The notes beneath the pieces are model-generated. The model had not been told where the DNA came from. It searched no databases and was given only the letters and a program-made list of their open reading frames with translations. Below are positions 10,301 to 16,696 of a DNA stretch of 64,000 bases, in pieces. Numbering within the stretch: the stretch's first letter is position 1; every line of letters starts with the position of its first letter. The stretch comes from Streptomyces sp. NBC_00271 (GTDB taxonomy: Bacteria; Actinomycetota; Actinomycetes; Streptomycetales; Streptomycetaceae), in the NCBI RefSeq assembly GCF_036178845.1, contig NZ_CP108070.1, positions 10,230,001 to 10,294,000 on the forward strand, in the 5' to 3' direction. Position numbers and translations under genes: made by a program.

Positions 10301-10473
10301 ACGTGCCGGTGAAGGGAACGGCCGTCGACTGGGCCACCGCGTCCGACGCGCCGACCGTCATCACCTTCGACGGGGTGCGCGGCTCACGGCTGCGGCTCCT
10401 CATGGCGAGCGGGCACCCGGGCGCCGTCGAGGGTGGGCTGCGGATCAGCCGTCTGGAGGTCCCGGTGGTCTGA
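7375..10473 (+). CDS. Secreted glycoside hydrolase family 2 (beta-galactosidase-like)
   Basis: A 1032-residue exoenzyme. The N-terminus MSVTRRSVLIAGTAAPAAG is a twin-arginine-like signal ending near ADAWADSPG. A GH2 sugar-binding jelly roll (VPHDWSIEQ, GWYRTTFTLP) is followed by an immunoglobulin-like domain and a TIM barrel. The acid/base Glu is E443 in VVLWSIGNEIPDS and the nucleophile is probably E525 in FESESSSE. A DUF4982-like segment, an invasin/Ig-like segment and a C-terminal F5/8C-like carbohydrate-binding module (about 885-1030) follow. Family knowledge allows beta-galactosidase, beta-glucuronidase or related activity. Its 3' end overlaps the convergent cytochrome b gene by 90 bases. 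Confidence 0.93.
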   Translation: MSVTRRSVLIAGTAAPAAGSLLGAADAWADSPGRAAGRRLVELRDGWRFALVDPGGITDPTGAYEGAAQPGYDDSAWREVSVPHDWSIEQTPTREHGTTSGTGFFPGGLGWYRTTFTLPPALAGRRISVEFDGVYMDSHVYCNGEEVGHHPYGYTGFAFDLTGLLHTDGTTENVIAVKVQNQLPSSRWYSGSGIYREARLVVTEPVHVPRWGTYVTTPDITAERAVVRVRTTVVNESGAAAEVQVISRIVDPDGRTATRTSTMVTVADRADETHELTVARPRLWDFVTPGHRYALETELRVGGARVDTCRTPFGIRTFRFDPDEGFHLNGVHAKIKGVDLHHDQGALGAAISVDAVRRQMTIMKSMGVNAFRTSHNPPSPQMIQVCEELGIVMMVEAFDCWRTGKTRYDYGRFFDEWCEKDATEMVLAARNSPAVVLWSIGNEIPDSTSTPGLAMADRIIAAIKAADDTRPLVIGSDKYRRVPTKGSAADLMLAKLDGLGLNYNTAQSVDALHAAYPHLFLFESESSSETSTRSTYQEPEHLNTGENHTPGRRAVSSYDNNLASWTMSGEYGHKKDRDRKWFAGEFLWSGIDYIGEPTPYDVFPVKASFFGAVDTAGFPKDMYHLFRSQWVSEPMVHLVPMTWNHEAGDTVEVWAYANVDTVELFLNGKSLGTRRFDTKTTTDGRTYLETTEATGDDKTFTAGPYPGSYTSPNGSAGKLHLTWKVPYAPGELKAVARRGGRTVATDVLRTAGAPHAIRLTPDRTSLAADGRSLLFVTAEVVDARGVVVPDAEHLIAFDIEGGSLAGLDNGREESAERYQASTRTAFHGKALAIVRSGTRPGSLRVTARSEGVRGATVTVRTASARAKATTPPAVFRPDPGPGAPNESLADASYSGRPDTLPAAMLDGDAATGWSNAFYKSATALLPAFSGARPEDWVSVAWARPRAVDRVEVSFTVDATHTLPASVEVAVWDGRRYVPVKGTAVDWATASDAPTVITFDGVRGSRLRLLMASGHPGAVEGGLRISRLEVPVV

Positions 10474-11931
10474 CCGGTCCCGGTGCTCGTGCTCGGTCAG
10501 CGTGTGGAGTTCGGCCGGGCCGAGCGGGCGGTGCACCTCGACGTACTCGCCGTGCGGCAGGCGTGTGACGACGCCGGTCGCACGGCCGTGCGCCACCAGT
10601 TCCCGGTCCCGCAGCTGCAACCCCAGGCAGATGCGCCGGGTGACCACGAAGACGACGGCCGGGACGACGAACAGGGAGATCCGCACGGCCCAGGTGACGG
10701 TGTTGATCGACAGATGGAAGCGCGTCGCCACGATGTCGTTGCCGCCGCCCGCGAGCAGGATCAGATAGAGGCTGATCCAGGCCGCTCCGATCGACGTACG
10801 GACCGGCCGGTTGCGCGGGCGGTCGAGGAGATGGTGCTCACGCCGGTCTCCCGTGACCCACGACTCGATGAACGGGTACACGCCGATGGCGACCAGAAGC
10901 AGCGGGAAGACGACGATGGGGATCAGCACACCGAGCACGAGCGTGTGCCCGGCCACGCTGATCTCCCAGCCCGGCATGACGCGCACCAGGCCCTCGGCGA
11001 AGCCCAAGTACCAGTCCGGCTGGGCGCCCGTCGACACCTGGTCGGCGCGGTAAGGGCCGTACGACCAGACGGGGTTGATGGTCGCCACCGCCGAGATCAG
11101 CGCGAGGACACCGAACACCAGGAAGAAGAAGCCGCCCGCCTTCGCCAGGTAGACCGGCAGGAACGGGGTACCCACGACGTTGCGTTCGGTCTTTCCCGGG
11201 CCCGCGAACTGGGTGTGCTTGTGGTACACGACGAGGATCAGATGCGCCACGACAAGTGCCGCCATGATCCCCGGAATCAGCAGGATGTGCAGCGAGTAGA
11301 AGCGCGCCACGATGTCGTGGCCGGGGAACTCCCCGCCGAACAGGAAGAACGACAGATACGTGCCGACCACCGGCACCGACAGGATCGCCCCGTCCACGAA
11401 CCTGAGCCCCGTCCCGGACAGCAGGTCGTCCGGCAGCGAGTAGCCGAAGAGGCCCTCGAACAGACCGAGGAGCAGCAGCGTCCAGCCGAACACCCAGTTC
11501 ACCTCGCGGGGCCTGCGGAACGAGCCCGTGAAGAAGTGCCGCATCATGTGCGTCAGCATCGCGGCGAGGAAGACCAGCGCGGCCCAGTGGTGCAGCTGCC
11601 GGACCAGCAGTCCGCCGCGCACGTCGAAGCTGATGTGGAGCGTCGAGGCGTACGCCTCCGACATCCGGATGCCGTTCAGGGGGACGTAACCGCCGTGGTA
11701 CGTCACCTCGTTCATGGAGGGGTGGAAGAACAGGGTCAGGTACACCCCGGTGAGGATCAGCACGACGAAGCTGTAGAGGCATATCTCGCCGAGGAGGAAG
11801 GACCAGTGGTCCGGGAAGACCTTGCGCAGATAGCGCCTGCCGAGGGCGTACACACCGAGCCGGCCGTCGAACCAGTCGGCGACGCGCTCACCGGAGGACG
11901 CCTTCGCGGGCCGGTGGTCCGTGGCGGTCAT
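10384..11931 (-). CDS. Cytochrome b (QcrB-like) subunit, solitary paralogue
   Basis: A 515-residue cytochrome b of the actinobacterial bc1 type. Two pairs of haem-ligating His lie in facing helices: QLHHWAALVFLAAMLTHMMR and FYSLHILLIPGIMAALVVAH. The Qo-site loop motif is PDWY (in TGAQPDWYLGFAEG), the actinobacterial form of PEWY. Some eight membrane helices are followed by a cytoplasmic tail rich in His/Glu/Asp. The start ATG 11931 overlaps the sigma-factor stop as ATGA, so the two are translationally coupled. No qcrA or qcrC accompanies it, unlike the housekeeping qcrCAB operon. Role inferred: an accessory quinol-oxidising or redox membrane protein controlled by the sigma factor. Confidence 0.88.
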   Translation of the reverse strand: MTATDHRPAKASSGERVADWFDGRLGVYALGRRYLRKVFPDHWSFLLGEICLYSFVVLILTGVYLTLFFHPSMNEVTYHGGYVPLNGIRMSEAYASTLHISFDVRGGLLVRQLHHWAALVFLAAMLTHMMRHFFTGSFRRPREVNWVFGWTLLLLGLFEGLFGYSLPDDLLSGTGLRFVDGAILSVPVVGTYLSFFLFGGEFPGHDIVARFYSLHILLIPGIMAALVVAHLILVVYHKHTQFAGPGKTERNVVGTPFLPVYLAKAGGFFFLVFGVLALISAVATINPVWSYGPYRADQVSTGAQPDWYLGFAEGLVRVMPGWEISVAGHTLVLGVLIPIVVFPLLLVAIGVYPFIESWVTGDRREHHLLDRPRNRPVRTSIGAAWISLYLILLAGGGNDIVATRFHLSINTVTWAVRISLFVVPAVVFVVTRRICLGLQLRDRELVAHGRATGVVTRLPHGEYVEVHRPLGPAELHTLTEHEHRDRSDHRDLQTADPQPTLDGARVPARHEEPQP

Positions 11932-12890
11932 GCGCGCTCCCCTTCCGCGACCCCGGTCTCCTGGTTCTCGTCGTCGCGCCGCACATGCGCGAGTTTCTCG
12001 GGATTGGTGACGATGTAGACGCCCGACACCTGCTCGCCGTCCGCGGTGAGGTCCATGACCATGACCGCGTACGGCGACTCGCCCTCGAAGAGCACGGCGG
12101 AGTCGTCGCCGTTGACGCGCCGGTAGCGCAGGTCGAAGCCGGTGCCGCGCCGGGTCGCGTAACCGGCGAACAGCCGCGCCGCCTTGTCCCGGCCGTGCAC
12201 CGGGCGCAGCCCGCCCGAGGCCTTCCCGCCGCCGTCCGTCCACACCGTGACGTCCGGTGCCAGGATCTCCATCAGCGCCGCGATGTCCCCGCCGAGCGCG
12301 GCCTCGACGAAGCGCTCGGTCGCCTGCCGGCGGACGCGCGGATGGGCTTGGTAGCGCGGCCGACGGGCGTGCACGTGTTCCCGCGCGCGGTGCGCGAGCT
12401 GGCGTACCGCCGCGGGGCTGCGGTCGATGACCTCCGCGATCTCGGTGTGCGCGTAGCCGAACACCTCGTTGAGGACGAAGACCGCGCGCTCCAGCGGGGT
12501 GAGGGACTCCAGGACCACGAGCATCGCCAGCGACACCGACTCTGAGCGCAGGGCCCGGTCGTCGGCCGAGTCCTCGGGGGTGGGCTCGTCGAGTAGCGGC
12601 TCCGGCAGCCAGGGGCCCACATACGTCTCGCGACGGCGGGTGATCGCGGCGCGCCGCGCGAGCGCGTGGTTCACGGCGATGCGTACGAGATAGGCGCGCG
12701 GGTTGGTGATGCCCTCCAGCGGAGTGCGGTGGGCGCGGCCCGTCCAGGACAGCCAGGTCTCCTGGAGGACGTCGTCGGTGTCGGCGACGCTGCCGAGGAT
12801 GTTGTAGACGATCGCGAAGAGCAGCTCGCGGTGGTCGACGAACACCTGCGTCGCGCCGTCGGCCGTCCCGGTCGCGGGGCTTTCGGACAT
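11928..12890 (-). CDS. ECF41-type sigma factor with SnoaL-like C-terminal extension
   Basis: A 320-residue ECF sigma factor. Region 2 contains YNILGSVADTDDVLQETWL (about 28-48) and region 4 ends at ARPRYQAH (about 185). A SnoaL-like extension follows, carrying both hallmarks of group ECF41: WTDGGGKASGG and NPEKLAH near the C-terminus. In this group the extension controls sigma activity in place of a separate anti-sigma factor. ATG 12890 has GGGAGG upstream. ECF41 genes usually sit beside a carboxymuconolactone decarboxylase/oxidoreductase/epimerase; here the partner is a cytochrome b gene coupled by a 4-base overlap. Confidence 0.92.
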   Translation of the reverse strand: MSESPATGTADGATQVFVDHRELLFAIVYNILGSVADTDDVLQETWLSWTGRAHRTPLEGITNPRAYLVRIAVNHALARRAAITRRRETYVGPWLPEPLLDEPTPEDSADDRALRSESVSLAMLVVLESLTPLERAVFVLNEVFGYAHTEIAEVIDRSPAAVRQLAHRAREHVHARRPRYQAHPRVRRQATERFVEAALGGDIAALMEILAPDVTVWTDGGGKASGGLRPVHGRDKAARLFAGYATRRGTGFDLRYRRVNGDDSAVLFEGESPYAVMVMDLTADGEQVSGVYIVTNPEKLAHVRRDDENQETGVAEGERA

Positions 12891-12942
12891 GCCTTGCCTC
12901 CCTTGGTGCGCTCGCTACTGCGAGGGGAGAAGCGGGCCCGAA

Positions 12943-13000
12943 TGTGACGTCCGGAGGGCGAAATGTGACGTACGTCTCACGAGGCCTGCCGGACGTCACA
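12943..13000. promoter_or_regulatory. Cluster of TGTGACGT half-sites between ECF41 and DHA2 genes
   Basis: A 12-bp perfect inverted repeat, TGTGACGTCCGG (12943-12954) and CCGGACGTCACA (12989-13000), flanks a third copy TGTGACGTACGT (12964-12975) that is itself part of a near-palindrome ending in ACGTCTCA. On the minus strand CGTCACA followed 14 bases later by CGTC resembles the published ECF41 promoter (TGTCACA, 16-base spacer, CGTC) but with one mismatch and a short spacer. It may be an operator, or promoter elements of both divergent units. Confidence 0.5.
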
Positions 13001-13063
13001 CCGGTCGAAGCCCACGCCCTCTTGAACGCGAGTCCGATGCCTCGACACAAGGAGACAGACACC

Positions 13064-14689
13064 GTGTTCAAGAAGTGGCACGACACGTGGCACGGCAACC
13101 CATGGGCGATCCTCATCACGCTCTCCCTGGGCTTCTTCATGACCTTGCTCGATCTGACGATCGTGAACATCGCGATCCCCGACATGGGCCGGGACCTCGA
13201 CGCCTCCCTCGACGAGATCCTGTGGGTCGTCAACGCCTACACCCTCGCCCTGGCCGTCCTGATGATCACCGCCGGGCGCCTTGGCGACCTGCGCGGCAAA
13301 CGCAACCTGTTCCTCGCGGGCGTCGCCCTGTTCACCCTCGCCAGCCTCGCTTGCGGCCTTGCGCGGAATCCGGCGCAGCTGATCGCGTTCCGCGCCGTCC
13401 AGGGCCTGGGCGCTGCGCTGCTCATGCCGCAGACCCTGTCGATCATCGCGGAGGTGTTCCCGGCCGACCGGCGGGGCGCCGCGATGGGCGTCTGGGGCGT
13501 GGTCGCGGGCGTCTCCGGAGCCCTCGGCCCGATCATCGGCGGCGCGCTGATCACCCACCTCGACTGGCGGTGGATCTTCTTCGTGAACCTGCCGCTCGGG
13601 GTCGTGGTGCTGGGCCTCGCCGCGGCGGTCATCCCCGGTTCACGGCGCACCGTGCGCCACCGCTTCGACACCCTGGGCGTGCTGCTCGCCTCGGGAGCCC
13701 TGTTCTGCCTGGCCTTCGGTCTGACGGAGGGGCAGCGCTACGACTGGAACGCCTGGATCTGGTCGCTGTTCGGCGCGGCGGCACTCCTCTTCGCCGCCTT
13801 CCTCGGTCATGAGCGCGGCCAGCAGGGCGACGAGCCACTCGTCCCGTTCTCGCTCTTCAAGGACCGCAACTTCACCCTCATCAACTTCGTGGGCGTCACC
13901 GTGTCGTTCGGCATCGTCGGGATGTTCCTGCCGCTGACGATCTACCTGCAGTCCGTACTGGGCTACAGCGCGCTCAAGTCCGGGCTCGTGCTGCTGCCCC
14001 TCGCGCTCGGCTCGTTCGTGACGGCCGGGCCCGCCGGAGTCCTCGCGGACAAGATCGGCGGCAAGTTCATCCTGATGACCGGGCTGCTCGCCTGGACGGC
14101 GGCCCTGGTGTGGATCGTGGCCGCGGCGGACGTCGGGTCGAGCTGGACGGCGGTCGCCTTCCCCCTCTTCCTCGCGGGTCTGGGCGCGGGCTGCACCTTC
14201 GCACCGATGGCGACGGAGGTCATGCGCAACGTACCGGCGAAGCTCTCCGGAGCGGCGTCCGGCGTCAACAACGCGCTGCGGCAGGTCGGTTCGGTGCTCG
14301 CGGGCGCCGTCGTCGGCGCCGTGCTCCAGGCCCGGCTCGCCTCCTCGCTCACCGACCAGGCCCGACAGCGCGCCGGACAACTGCCCGCCGCGTACCGCGA
14401 CGGCTTCGTCGGCGGCTTCTCCCAGGCGGGGACCGATGTGAACGCGCGCCAGGCGGCACGGCTGCCGGAGGGCCTACCGCACGACATCGCGGAGCGCATG
14501 CGCGCCCTGGGCGCCCAGGTCTTCGGCCACGGCTTCGTGCACGCCATGGGTCCCGCCGTCCTGGTCTCGGCCGCCGTCCTGCTGACCGGCGCGCTCACCT
14601 GCCTCGCCGTACGCCGTCACCGCGGCCCGTCGGCCAACCCGCACGCCCTGCCCGTCTTTGAGCCCGAACTGGAGGAAGCGACCTCATGA
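13064..14689 (+). CDS. MFS drug exporter, DHA2 (EmrB/QacA) family, 14 helices
   Basis: A 541-residue multidrug-type exporter. Helix 1 carries FFMTLLDLTIVNIAIPDMGR, matching the DHA2 motif around LDxTIVNVALP. The motif A loop GRLGDLRGKRNLF follows, and motif C WGVVAGVSGALGPIIGGAL lies in helix 5. Fourteen hydrophobic segments are visible. GTG 13064 is 9 bases from AAGGAG; the ATG at 13037 in the same frame lacks such a site. It is divergent from the ECF41 operon and its last four bases overlap the hemerythrin gene. The substrate is unknown; proton antiport export is expected. Confidence 0.92.
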   Translation: MFKKWHDTWHGNPWAILITLSLGFFMTLLDLTIVNIAIPDMGRDLDASLDEILWVVNAYTLALAVLMITAGRLGDLRGKRNLFLAGVALFTLASLACGLARNPAQLIAFRAVQGLGAALLMPQTLSIIAEVFPADRRGAAMGVWGVVAGVSGALGPIIGGALITHLDWRWIFFVNLPLGVVVLGLAAAVIPGSRRTVRHRFDTLGVLLASGALFCLAFGLTEGQRYDWNAWIWSLFGAAALLFAAFLGHERGQQGDEPLVPFSLFKDRNFTLINFVGVTVSFGIVGMFLPLTIYLQSVLGYSALKSGLVLLPLALGSFVTAGPAGVLADKIGGKFILMTGLLAWTAALVWIVAAADVGSSWTAVAFPLFLAGLGAGCTFAPMATEVMRNVPAKLSGAASGVNNALRQVGSVLAGAVVGAVLQARLASSLTDQARQRAGQLPAAYRDGFVGGFSQAGTDVNARQAARLPEGLPHDIAERMRALGAQVFGHGFVHAMGPAVLVSAAVLLTGALTCLAVRRHRGPSANPHALPVFEPELEEATS

Positions 14690-15315
14690 CCACCGAAGCC
14701 GCAGCCGGCACTGTCGACCTCACCGTCATGTACGCAGCCCACGACGCCTTCCGCCGCGACCTGGAACGCCTCGGCGACGCGGCGGCCGACGGCACCGCCT
14801 TCACCCCCCAGGTCCGCGCGGGCTGGGACAACTTCAGGCATCAGCTGCACATCCACCACGCCGCCGAGGACAGCGATCTGTGGCCGCGCGTGGAGCGCAA
14901 GGTCGCTGGCCGTCCCCGGGACGTCGCCCTCCTCGCCGAGATGGAGGCGGAGCACGCCCTCCTCGACCCGCGGCTCACCGCCGTCGACGCGGCCCTGAAG
15001 GATCGGTCGGCCGAACTCCCCGCCCTGGTCCGCTCGTTGGCATCGACCCTCGACGACCACCTCGCCCACGAGGAGGAGAGTGCTCTGCCGCTCATCCGGG
15101 AGGTACTGACGCCCGCGGACTGGGGCGCGTTCACCGGCCGCATCCGTAAGACGCAGGGCGTGCGCGGGGCCGCGCTCTTCGTACCGTGGATCGTCGACGG
15201 AGCGCCGCCCGCCGACCGCGCCCGGTTCCTCGGCGCGTTCCCGCCGCCCGTACGCGTCCTCAACAAGCTGTTCTGGGAGGCTGGCTACCGCAAGCGTGGG
15301 CTGTGGGGGGCCTGA
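14686..15315 (+). CDS. Hemerythrin-domain (HHE) protein
   Basis: A 209-residue protein starting with an ATGA overlap on the exporter gene. Its first 140 residues form a four-helix HHE/hemerythrin bundle with candidate iron ligands H19 (MYAAHDAF), H57/H58 with E61 in HIHHAAEDSDLWP, H90 in EAEHALLD and HLAHEEESALPL. The rest is a helical extension seen in actinobacterial homologues. It probably binds a di-iron centre and senses or buffers O2, NO or peroxide. The context with an ECF41 sigma factor and a cytochrome b fits a redox-stress locus, which is inference. Confidence 0.88.
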   Translation: MTTEAAAGTVDLTVMYAAHDAFRRDLERLGDAAADGTAFTPQVRAGWDNFRHQLHIHHAAEDSDLWPRVERKVAGRPRDVALLAEMEAEHALLDPRLTAVDAALKDRSAELPALVRSLASTLDDHLAHEEESALPLIREVLTPADWGAFTGRIRKTQGVRGAALFVPWIVDGAPPADRARFLGAFPPPVRVLNKLFWEAGYRKRGLWGA

Positions 15316-15407
15316 GAGCGCGGAAGCGCCCAGGCGGGGTTCCGCTCCGTCCGGCTGTCCGGAGCGGGGCCGCCGCCGAGCGCCCGTACGCGGCCTCGCC
15401 GAATCGG

Positions 15408-15474
15408 CTCGCGGTACCGCTGCGCATACCTCTTGAGCAGGTGATATTTACGAGTAAGTACCCTCGCGGTACCG
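15408..15474 (+). promoter_or_regulatory. Promoter and flanking operators of the toxin-antitoxin pair
   Basis: A perfect 12-bp direct repeat CTCGCGGTACCG occurs at 15408-15419 and 15463-15474, each holding the palindrome CGGTACCG (10-bp GCGGTACCGC in the first). Between them lie a possible -35 TTGAGC (15433-15438), a 16-base spacer and a possible -10 TAAGTA (15455-15460), plus the palindrome TTAC-GA-GTAA (15448-15457). This fits autoregulation by the ribbon-helix-helix antitoxin encoded just downstream. Confidence 0.55.
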
Positions 15475-15481
15475 TGGCGGC

Positions 15482-15727
15482 ATGCCAGCCTTGAATGTGG
15501 AGTTCAGTGACCGTGAACTCGAGGACCTCCGGCAGATCGCCAAAGAGCGCGGTACGTCGATGAAGGCCCTGGTGCGCGAGGCGGCCGCGGCCGACATCGT
15601 GCGGCACCGGGCGCTGAAGGAGGGCGCGGAGGTGTTCCGCCGCTTCTTCACTGCGCACGCCGACGAGTTCGCGGCCGCTTTCCCCGAGGACGAACCTCCT
15701 GGCAGGGGCGAGGGACGGGCCGCCTGA
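15482..15727 (+). CDS. Ribbon-helix-helix antitoxin of a Fic-type toxin-antitoxin pair
   Basis: An 81-residue protein. The N-terminal strand ALNVEFSDRELEDLRQI and helices KERGTSMKALVREAAAADI match an Arc/MetJ-type ribbon-helix-helix DNA-binding domain. The remaining helical tail with FRRFFTAHADEFAAAF would bind the toxin. It lies 3 bases ahead of the Fic-fold toxin gene, as in type II toxin-antitoxin operons, and likely represses its own promoter through the repeated GCGGTACCG sites upstream. A strong ribosome binding site is absent; the predicted transcript leader is only about 15 bases. Confidence 0.82.
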   Translation: MPALNVEFSDRELEDLRQIAKERGTSMKALVREAAAADIVRHRALKEGAEVFRRFFTAHADEFAAAFPEDEPPGRGEGRAA

Positions 15728-15730
15728 GCG

Positions 15731-16108
15731 ATGGCTCCCGTCATCCATATCGATGTGCCGTGGCTGTTGCAGCGCCACGAAGAGGTGCTGCCCGACCAGC
15801 CCACGGTCAACGACTTCTCGGCCCTGGTCGCCGCCGTGGCCCGGCATCGTGTCGACCCGCCCCGCCTCGGAGTCGACTCCGACCCGGCCTGGCGCGCCGC
15901 CGCTCTGCTGCACACCCTGGCCCTGCTGAAGCCGCTACCGGCCGCCAATGCCCGTTTCGCCTGTTCGGCGGCGGTGGCGTACATGTTCGTCAGCGGTGTC
16001 GGGATCGACCCGCCCTACGGGGCGCTGGTTGACCTCGCCCGGGATCTGATCTCCGGCAAGACCGACGTCTACGGCGCGGCCGACCGGCTGCGCTCCTGGC
16101 AGATCTGA
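15731..16108 (+). CDS. Fic/Doc-family toxin with degenerate active-site motif
   Basis: A 125-residue all-helical protein matching the toxin half of actinobacterial Fic/Doc pairs. Doc enzymes use a motif like H-x-F-x-D-x-N-x-[K/R] to transfer phosphate to elongation factor Tu. The corresponding stretch here is LKPLPAANARFACSAAVAYM: Asn and Arg are kept, but the catalytic His reads Lys or Pro and the acidic residue reads Ala. Whether it is active is therefore uncertain. The last codons and stop lie in the first copy of an exact 14-bp tandem duplication (16095-16122). Confidence 0.78.
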   Translation: MAPVIHIDVPWLLQRHEEVLPDQPTVNDFSALVAAVARHRVDPPRLGVDSDPAWRAAALLHTLALLKPLPAANARFACSAAVAYMFVSGVGIDPPYGALVDLARDLISGKTDVYGAADRLRSWQI

Positions 16109-16180
16109 CCTGGCAGATCTGATACCTGTCGCGCGTCCGATACCTGCCGCGCGGCCCCCCTGCCGCCCCCCGAGGCCGCC
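16095..16180. repeat. Nested short tandem duplications after the toxin stop codon
   Basis: CCTGGCAGATCTGA occurs twice back to back (16095-16108, 16109-16122), the first copy containing the toxin stop codon. TACCTGYCGCGCG follows twice with an 18-base period, and CCCCGAGGCCGCC appears twice soon after. These look like replication-slippage duplications. Confidence 0.7.
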
Positions 16181-16696
16181 CCCCGAGGCCGCCGGCCGAG
16201 GGCGGGAGGATCGGGGCCGGCGGCCGGTTTCGCGCGGGAGAGCCGCCGTCCTGCGCGGGGCCTCCGAGAAGGGCCGGGTTCCAGTGGACTACGGAGCTCC
16301 GCGCGCCGGGAGCGTGCGACGGGCTCCGGAGCGAGCGCGCGGTTCACACGGGGCGCGTGAGGTCCCATGGCGTATGAACGTGGTGCCGTGGTGAGGCGCA
16401 TGAACGTGGAGCGGGAAATTTCGAAAGCCGGTGCGAGCGACGCGAGTTGGCGCAGTTACTGACTATCTTTCAATATGCGGATGTTGCCCAAGTGCCTTGT
16501 TGGTCATGAGCGTGTTGTGCGAGGGTGAACATACCGCGCGGGTCAATGGCCGGGTATGAAATCGGTGTTCATTATTCCGGGCCGGCGGCCATTTTCCCGG
16601 CGCTCCGTCAAAAAGGTGTGCACCAGGCAGGGGCTCCCTTTTCGGCGACCAAGGAAATTCTGTGCACCACCTTGCACCGTGGAAGGAACCCGCTCT
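16181..16696. other. Intergenic region without a recognised gene
   Basis: About 515 bases between the toxin gene and the ricin-domain gene. The first half is extremely GC-rich. The second half (16410-16690) is less so and contains AT-rich islands such as AAATTTCGAAAG and CTTTCAATATGCGG that may hold the promoter of the downstream gene. I found no convincing -35/-10 pair. A frame continuing upstream of the ricin gene to 16556 looks non-coding in composition. Confidence 0.5.

Noticed and set aside
11932..13233. Upstream extension of the cytochrome b frame across the sigma-factor gene
   Set aside because: The ATG at 11931 begins the conserved sequence and overlaps the sigma stop. The extension is an out-of-frame Arg/Pro-rich translation of the sigma gene.
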